From Arthrobacter sp. Hiyo8 (GTDB taxonomy: Bacteria > Actinomycetota > Actinomycetes > Actinomycetales > Micrococcaceae), in contig AP014719.1 in NCBI GenBank assembly GCA_001549895.1, positions 4,340,001 to 4,404,000 of the forward strand: a DNA stretch of 64,000 nt. The letters are read 5' to 3'. Of the stretch, positions 57,569-64,000 are shown in pieces; position 1 is the first letter of the stretch; each line of letters starts with the position of its first letter. The position numbers and the translations under genes were made by a program. The notes beneath the pieces are model-generated. The model saw only the letters and a list, made by a program, of their open reading frames with translations. It searched no databases and was not told the DNA's origin.

Positions 57569-57613
57569 AACGAAGCTGCCCCGCACGGAAATCCGTGCGG
57601 GGGCAGCTTCGTT
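57569..57613 (+). terminator. Terminator after nrdF
   Basis: AACGAAGCTGCCCCGCACGG pairs with CCGTGCGGGGGCAGCTTCGTT (given in halves) around AAAT, followed by ATTTCC. One arm has four C against five G, again suggesting a run contraction. Confidence 0.82.
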
Positions 57614-57630
57614 ATTTCCTTCCCCAATAC

Positions 57631-58299
57631 CTACTTATCTAGTCGGCGCACCATTTCAGTGATCCAGATGGGCGCGAACGGAGAGGTGCAGTTCGGGGGA
57701 GTCGGGTAATCCTTGAGCACCTCCAGGCGCTCACCGATGTCGATGGCGCGGGCGCGGTAATCGGCGTGTTCGATTCCGATCTGGGCCAGGCAGTGGTTCA
57801 TGGCCCATTGCAGGCGGTCCGGGGCGTCTTTCATTTCGGCCTCGATGACGTCGAGCAGTCCTGCGAGGTCCAGGCCCTCGGGATTCTTTGAAACGCGTTC
57901 AGTGGTCAGAGCCCAGCCGGCACTCGCGACCACTGGATCGGGATCGGTGAACCAGGCAAGGCGGAGCTCTTCGCAGTGCGGATTCTTCTTCACCACGTAG
58001 TTGACGAGCCAGTCGTGCACTTTGGGTACACGTGCAGCACGCAACATGACGTCCAGCTCATCGCGCTCGAACGCCTTCGGACGGCAGATAAGGATCGCGA
58101 GCAGTCTGGCTGCCGTGTCTTCGGTCGCCCAGAGCTGGTGCGCGAGTTCCTGCTGCGTCTTCAACCGCTTCGCGAGCGCGCGCAGTTTGCCGAGGTTCAC
58201 ACCGTGATCGTCACCGTGTTTCTCGTTCACCGCGCGTGCTTTCGGGTCCTCGAGCGCGGCCAGCTCGGCAACTATCTCGTGCACGGACGTCTCTGCCAC
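57631..58299 (-). CDS. DNA alkylation repair (AlkD-like) protein
   Basis: A 222-residue all-helical HEAT-like protein. VNLGKLRALAKRLKTQQELA, LWATEDTAARLLAILIC, HDWLVNYVVKKNPHCEELRL and AGWALTTERVSKNPEGLDL match the AlkD/AlkC-like repeat pattern. The start is ATG 58299; the frame is intact. It may excise alkylated bases, but homologues without glycosylase activity exist. Confidence 0.75.
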   Translation of the reverse strand: MAETSVHEIVAELAALEDPKARAVNEKHGDDHGVNLGKLRALAKRLKTQQELAHQLWATEDTAARLLAILICRPKAFERDELDVMLRAARVPKVHDWLVNYVVKKNPHCEELRLAWFTDPDPVVASAGWALTTERVSKNPEGLDLAGLLDVIEAEMKDAPDRLQWAMNHCLAQIGIEHADYRARAIDIGERLEVLKDYPTPPNCTSPFAPIWITEMVRRLDK

Positions 58300-58417
58300 C
58301 TCAGCCTCCTGTTCATCATTTGTGGCTTGAGCTTACTAGGACGCGCAGCCTCGCCGCGCCGTCACGAGGGCGTGCAGAGGCTGCCGGCCGGTGTCCCCTC
58401 TCCGGACTTCCACGTGG

Positions 58418-60078
58418 TCAGGCGCTTTGGTGCGCGGCGGATTCCGGGAAGGGGTCGTCGAGGGGCACAGGCCAGTCCGGGTCGTAGAGATCGTCGGCTT
58501 CCGAGTCCGCGTCGGGCCATGGGTGCGCGGCCGTGAAGGAGTTCCAGTCCGGGAACGGATCCGCGGGCAGTTCCGGTTCCTGAAATGCGGGCGGGTCCAG
58601 GTCAGGGAGGGTGTCCGGTTCCTGGCCGGTCGGGAGGTGGTGTGGCCAGTGGGGTGGTTCCCAGTCCTGGTGTTCGCTGGGGTAGTGCCGGTGTGAGGGT
58701 GAGGTCCACCCGGGGGGATTGTCTTTGCTGGCCGGGGTGGGGGTCCATGCGGTGGTGTGTTTGAGGCGGTGGTGTTTGGGGCAGGGCTGGCCGAGGTTGG
58801 AGATGCCGGTGGTGCCTCCCTGGGCCCAGGCCAGGAGGTGGTCTGCTTCGTTGTCCAGGGAGTGGTTGTTGCAGCCTGGGAAGGGGCACTTGCCGTCGCG
58901 GAGCCGGAGCCATTGGCGCTGGGCTGTGGTGAGGCGGTAGCTGGTGCGTCCGATTTCCAGCGGGGCGCCGTCGCGGGGGTCGGTCAGGACCCGGTGGAAG
59001 GAGTCGGCGCCGTCGGCGACCAGTGCCCGGGCCATGGAGGGCGGGATCGGCCCGTACCCGTCGAGCGTGGCCGGTTCGTCCGTGGCGCCCAGCAGGGACA
59101 GGACCGGGACGGTGATCAGGACTTGCGCCCTCGGGGACGGAACCCGCCCGCCAGCCCCGGTTCAACTCGTCGGGCGCCCGTGCCGCTGGCTCGCGAACCG
59201 CCGTCGCCCGTGCCGCCGTCGGGCGGTCCGCCGTCGACCGTCGCGGAGCCGGTGTTGGCGAGGAGCCAGGTGGCGGTGACGTCGGCGCGGAGTTGGACGA
59301 GGGTCCGGCCTCGTGGGGCCTTGGAGGGCGCGGGCGGCGGCGGTGGTCCGTTCCCAGATCCCGGCCGCGGTGCTGGCGGGAAGGTGGGCGGAGAGCCAGG
59401 CCATGCCGTCGCGGTCCGGGAGGTATTCGACCCGCCGCTCCGCGGCTCGTGTGGTGTGGCGTTCTTCGATGCTGACGGGGTGGTGGCGTTCGCGCCAGGT
59501 GCGGGCTTTGGCCCGGAACCGGGACGGGACGAGCTCCCGGCGGGGCAGCCCGGGAGGGGTTGGGGCGTCGGGGTCCAGGAAGTGCGCTTCCATTGCCGCT
59601 GCTCCGGCGGGGCCCAGGCCGTCGGTTTCATCGACGATGATCCGGGCATGCTGCCAGGAGATCGACCCGGACTCGAGGGCGGCCAGGGTCAGCGGCAGGT
59701 CCGTGGTCAATGCCTGGGATTCGGCCAGGAGGGTGCGGGCGGTTCGTTCGCTGACGGTCAGGACACAGGCGAGCTCGGCGACCAGGGCGAGCTCGTGGGC
59801 GGTGGACTCCCGGGGCGAGGACGCCGGCGGCGCCAGGCCCTGGCCGCCTGGGCGTAGTCCGCGGCGAGCCTCGCTTTCAGCGCGGCGGTCCGGGCCTCCA
59901 GCCGGGCCACTTCGGCGAGGCCGTCCAGGCAAGCATCCGCCCGATCCCGGAGCGGATCGGCGGTCTCGGAAGAACCGGCGTCGCGGGTGAAGGAGGCAAA
60001 CGCGGCGACGGACGCGGCGATGGCCTGCACGACCGCGCCGTTGTCCGCACTCCAGGCTGTCCTTCGATCCATGCCCAC
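58418..60078 (-). CDS. DUF222 / 13E12-type HNH endonuclease protein (frameshifted)
   Basis: Multi-copy actinobacterial protein type. A helical DUF222 domain (RTARTLLAESQALTTDLPLT; GSISWQHARIIVDE) is followed by a C-terminal HNH motif DGKCPFPGCNNHSLDNEADH with HLLAWAQGG and CPKHHRLKH. A Pro/Asp-rich tail ends the protein. Breaks occur near 59846, about 59320 (two) and about 59110. Corrected length is about 554 residues from ATG 60078 or 60072. Whether it is an active nuclease or a remnant of a mobile-element family is not known. Confidence 0.82.
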
Positions 60079-60144
60079 AGCATCTCAGGAGGCACCGACA
60101 ATTTAATCTTGGCGCCGTTGGACCGGTGCGCGAGGCAGAATCGG

Positions 60145-63100
60145 TTAGCTCGGTTCCTGCGCTCGGGAAGGAACCACTCGCCTGAATCTCCGGAAAAGGA
60201 ACGTGAGTGCCTCCCGTGGATCACGGGACCCTGCTTTTGCGAAGCGGAGGTAGAGCGAGGGGACAATGAACAAATTGAGCAGGGTGGACGTGACGAGTCC
60301 GCCCAGAATGACCACGGCCATGGGGTGTTCGATTTCGTGGCCCGGGATATTTCCCATAACCACCAAGGGCACCAGGGCAAGTCCGGTAGCCAAGGTGGTC
60401 ATGAGGATCGGGGAAAGCCGTTCCGCCGCTCCGCGCAACACGAGGGCGCGGCCGAAGGCTTCGTCCTCGTTCCTTTCCAGATGCTGGCAGTGGCTGATGA
60501 GCAGGATCCCGTTGCGGGCTGCGATGCCCATCACCGTGAGGAAACCGACGAGTGAGCCGAGCGAGAGGACCCCGCCGGTCACGTAGGCAGCGAAAACCCG
60601 CCGACCAGGGCGATGGGGAGCGTCAGCAGCGCGAGCAGGGCCAGCCGCCAGCTCCGGAACGACGCTTGCAGGAACAGGAAGATCAGGGCCAGGGACGCCA
60701 CGGCGAAGATCGTCAGGCGTTCGGTGGCCGCCTGGCGTTCCGTGTACTCACCGAGGAGTTGGACGCTGTAACCCGGCGGCAGCTTCATGTCTTCGAGGCG
60801 TTCCTGGAGCGTGCGGACAACGGTCCCGAGGTCTGCCCCTGATCGATAAAGGAACCGACCTCAACCCGGCGGGATCCGTTGGTGCGGTCAATGAGGTTGG
60901 GTGTCGATTGCACGCTGACGGCGGCGACGTCGGCCAGCCGGACGCGCTGTCCCCCGGGGGTGTCGATCGGCAGGTCCTCGATACTGGTGACGCTGGCGCG
61001 GGTCTCCGGGTGCTCCAGACTTGGACGTCGTAGGCGCGTCCGTCCCGGAAGACGTCGCCTACTTCTTCCCCGGCCACGAGTGTCGCGGCCGCCCGCCTCA
61101 CGTCGCCGGGTTTCAGCCCGTACTTTTGCGCTGCGGCAAGGTCCACCTTGACCGTGATCTGCGGTACCTCGACTTCCAGGGAAACGTGGGGTTCATTGGT
61201 GCCCTGGATATGGTCAAGGATGGACTTGATCTTCTGGGCCTGGTCCCGCAGCACGTTCAGGTCGTCCCCGTAGACCCGGACCAGGATTGGTTCGCTGGAG
61301 CCGGTCAGGACCTCTTCGATCCTCTCTTTCAGGTAAGTCTGGACGTCGCGGTGCAGGCCCGGATAGCCGTCGACAACCTCCTGGACAGCTGCCACCGTTT
61401 TTTCGTAGTCGGCGTGGCGGTCGATGCTGATCCAGTTTTCCCCGGCGTTGACGCCGACGATTTCGTCTGCGGTGAACGCCTGGCCGATGTGGGTACCGCA
61501 GTTCAGGACCCCGGGCACCTTGAGGAGCTCCTCACAGCCCCTTTGTGAGATGCGGTATTCCTCCGCTGCCGAAGTGCCGGGCTCTGCGACCCAGTGCATC
61601 AGGAAGTCCCGTTCCTTGAAGGTGGGGAACAAGGACTGGCCCAGCAACGGAGCGATCACCAGCCCCGCGAGAGCGACGGCGCCGAAACCGGCGTAGCCGT
61701 AGCGGGGCCGGTTCATGGTCCGGGACAAAATGGCGTGATATCCGCGCTTGAGCACCCGGACCAGTGGAGGATCGCGCTGCTCCAGTTTCGCGTTGCCGAG
61801 CAGGATCAGGGCCAGGGCCGGTGTCACCGTCAGCGCGACCAGCATCGAGGCGAGGACGGCCAAGGTATAGGAGACAGCCAGCGGCCGGAAAAAGACACCG
61901 GTCAGTCCGTCGAGGAAGAAAATGGGAACGGCCGCGAGGACGATGATCAGGGTCGCGTAGACAATGGGACTTCGCATTTCCAGGGAGGCCCTGAGCACCA
62001 CCGAGGCCGTTGGTTCGCCGCTGCCCAGGGCCCTATGTTGTCTGAGCCGGCGCATGATGTTCTCGACGTCGATGATCGCGTCGTCGACGACCACACCCAC
62101 GGCGATGACAAGCCCCGCCAAGACCATGGTGTTGATGGAGCTCGCCGTGAAGTACAGCACGAGCGCCGCCGTCAGGAGGGAGAGCGGAATGGCCACAAGG
62201 CTGATCAGGGCGGTGCGCCACTGGAAGAGGAAGGCGCCGAGGATCATCACAACCAGGAGGCAGCCCAGGAGCAGCGCGAGGCTGAGGTTGGAAATCGCCT
62301 CCTCGATGAAGCTCGCCGGACGGAAGATGGTGGTGTCAAAGGTGATTCCACTCAACCCTGGCTGGAGCTGGCGGAGGGCGTCCTCAACTCCCTTGGTCAC
62401 ATCGAGGGTGTTGCCCCAGGGGAGCTTTTCGACGATGAGCATGAGCCCGTGCCCGTTGTTGATGACAGCGTCGCCGATGAGCGGCTGATGGTCTTCAACG
62501 ACCTTGGCCACGTCGCCCAGGTGCAGCGCGACGCCGTCCTTTTCCCTGATGGTGACCTGTGCCAGGTCCGCTGGGCTCGAAACGGCCTGGACATGCTGGA
62601 CGCCCATTCTTTGATTCGGACTGTCGATGAAGCCTCCCGTGCCGATGAACCGGCCGGGCGAGTACTTCAGGAGGCCGGCGTCCACGGCTCCGGCGGTGAC
62701 TTCCATGACCTCGTTGAGCGAAACATTTTCAGCCTTGAGCCGGTCCGGCTGCACCTGGACCTGCAGCATCTGGAGCCTTTCACCCCAGATGGCGACGTTG
62801 GCCACTCCGGGTACCCGGAGCAACCGGGCGCGGATCGTCCAGTAGGAGAGCATGGACATCTCGATCAGGGACCGGCTGGAGGAGGTCATGCCAATCTTCA
62901 TCACGCGGCTCGTCGACGACAGCGGCTGAAGCATGACCGGCGGAGCCGCCCACGTCGGCAGAGCGGATGTCACTGCCGCCATCCGTTCCGAGACCACCTG
63001 GCGGGCGTTCAGCAAATCGGTACCCTGCTTGAAGATGAGCACGATCGAGGACAGCTGCGGGACGGACTTGGAGCGCAGCTCATCAAGGCCGGGCATGCCG

Positions 63101-63318
63101 CTCAGGGAAGCCTCGATCGGTACGCTGACCAGTTCTTCCACTTCCTGCGCGGTCAGGCCGAGGCAGGCCGTCTGGATTTCCACGCGCGGGGGCGCGAATT
63201 CCGGAAAGACATCGATGGACGCCGAGCTCAATTGCACTGAGCCCAACAGCATCACCGCGCAGGCCAGTGCAACAACCACTGTCCTGAATTTGAGGCTGAT
63301 GCCTATGATCCAACGCAT
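60145..63318 (-). CDS. CusA/CzcA-family RND efflux permease (frameshifted)
   Basis: Large proton-driven pump of about 1058 residues. FEFAPPRVEIQTACLGLTAQ and EVEELVSVPIEASLSG near the N-terminus are hallmarks of the heavy-metal RND type. Helix 4 reads AVGVVVDDAIIDVENIMRRL; the second half repeats the fold (GFLTVMGIAARNGILLISH). Breaks near 61018, 60838 and 60589 are G/C-run losses. The start ATG 63318 is two bases before the lipoprotein stop. HME-type RND pumps are best known in Gram-negatives, so the transport path here is unclear. Confidence 0.87.
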
Positions 63319-63319
63319 C

Positions 63320-63783
63320 TCAGTGGGCCGTATCGAATTCCTCGCCGAACAATTCCTCGGCCCTAACGTGACCACCACCGTGCCGATCGGCGGACCCTCC
63401 TTCAGCAATGCGGCTTCGCCGGCGATTCGCTCGATACTTACCGACTGGCGGACATACACGCGGAGCTCCGGATTCGTGTAGACCCAGGTCCTGCCCTGGC
63501 TGTCGTACAGGATCGCCCCGTAGGGGACGGTCAGCTTCCCCTGCGGACCCGACGACGCTGTCCCGGTCTTTAGCCCCAGACGTTCGACGGCGCGTTCCGT
63601 CAGGGTGACGCGGTGCAGGTCCGTCCCCGGGACTTCCTCCACGGTGGCCGGGGCGTCAGCGGCAGGCACGGCTTCGGCTTGCGGCTGGGAACAGGCCGGC
63701 AGTGAAAGCGTCAGCAAAGCGGCGACCACCAGGGCGATCAGGACTTTCGTGCTGCGGCCCTGCCGCGAAGCTAACTTCTTCAT
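63320..63783 (-). CDS. Short CusB-like lipoprotein of the RND system (frameshifted)
   Basis: The signal peptide KVLIALVVAALLTLSLPAC ends in a lipobox. The mature part has LTERAVERLGLKTGTASSG, VPYGAILYDSQGRTWVYTNP and RVYVRQSVSIERIAGEAALL, resembling the membrane-proximal end of CusB-type adaptors. One break near 63360 (GGGG read as GGG) restores the ending GAEELFGEEFDTAH. At about 154 residues it lacks the hairpin and lipoyl regions of Gram-negative adaptors (300 or more residues). The start overlaps the upstream permease stop (ATGA). Confidence 0.72.
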
Positions 63784-64000
63784 GGTGCGTCCTCGCTCTG
63801 TGCCCGGAGCAGCGGATCGTTCCGGGGTGCGGTCCTGGACGCCGGTTCCGGTCCGAATCCAAGCAACAGCGCGGGCAAGACAAATAGCAGGAAAAGGGTC
63901 GTGGTCAGCAGCCCGCCCCAAATGATGATGACGAGCGGTTGGATGATTTCCGTTCCGACCACGCCACCCATGAGCACGAGCGGCAGCAGGCCAAGAGCCG
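63780..64000 (-). CDS. Second RND efflux permease, C-terminal part
   Basis: Only the last 73 codons are in the window. They contain ALGLLPLVLMGGVVGTEIIQ and PLVIIIWGGLLTTTLFLLFV, the final two helices of an RND permease, and end RAQSEDAP. The gene runs off the right edge. It is coupled to the lipoprotein gene by ATGA. Confidence 0.75.
   Translation of the reverse strand, partial: ALGLLPLVLMGGVVGTEIIQPLVIIIWGGLLTTTLFLLFVLPALLLGFGPEPASRTAPRNDPLLRAQSEDAP

Noticed and set aside
61594..63240. A 548-codon plus-strand frame opposite the RND permease.
   Set aside because: The product is rich in Gly, Asp, Glu and His without domain features, and the opposite strand encodes a clear RND pump with membrane helices.

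Overview
The window looks like chromosome from a high-GC actinobacterium of the family Micrococcaceae, Arthrobacter or a close relative. This rests on the obg-proB-proA-nadD-rsfS order, the GlgP/GlgC types, a mycobacterial-style imuA-imuB-dnaE2 cassette, class Ib ribonucleotide reductase, a DUF222/13E12 HNH protein and the overall codon style. No rRNA, CRISPR array, phage block or insertion sequence is visible.

Reading caution: about thirty genes are broken by single-base losses, nearly all inside runs of three to six G or C. Essential genes (nadD), ribosome-linked genes (rsfS) and even one of two otherwise identical tRNA-Ala genes are hit. I read these as homopolymer errors in the source sequence rather than real pseudogenes. 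Such genes are reported as one CDS marked frameshifted, with approximate break points. With the inferred bases restored, each gene I traced gives one uninterrupted reading frame of normal length.

Layout. 1-6.5 kb: housekeeping (obg, proBA, nadD, rsfS, tRNA-Ala). 6.7-12.4 kb: a LacI regulator, glycogen phosphorylase glgP with a short leader ORF, and glgC. 12.4-18.2 kb: SOS mutagenesis cassette dnaE2, imuB, imuA under a LexA box. 18.2-24.4 kb: a peptide/metal-type ABC importer (probable fused permease, lipoprotein, two ATPases) with an MFS exporter, behind a Zur/Fur-like box. 24.5-27.1 kb: phosphotransferase, CadD-type transporter, membrane protein, Tat component. 27.1-30.7 kb: agmatine deiminase coupled to an amidase, with a divergent TetR regulator. 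30.7-35.4 kb: nucleoside uptake and salvage operon (MFS, nucleoside hydrolase, deaminase, ribokinase) with a divergent GntR regulator.

35.5-39.7 kb is the most interesting block. An AfsA-family gamma-butyrolactone synthase lies between two TetR receptors of the ArpA/ScbR type, with a short-chain dehydrogenase and an NAD-dependent epimerase. Three 22-bp palindromes resemble the Streptomyces autoregulator receptor site. This looks like a complete hormone-like signalling locus in a non-Streptomyces actinobacterium.

39.9-51.5 kb: second tRNA-Ala, cupin, RlmG/RsmC-like methyltransferase, phosphotransferase, ROK regulator with a sugar ABC importer lacking its own ATPase, and metF-metE. 51.5-58.3 kb: DUF2004 protein, LysR regulator, the intact nrdHIE and nrdF genes behind NrdR-like boxes, and an AlkD-like repair protein. 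58.4-64 kb: DUF222-HNH protein and heavy-metal-type RND pump genes (two permeases around a short lipoprotein), running off the window end.
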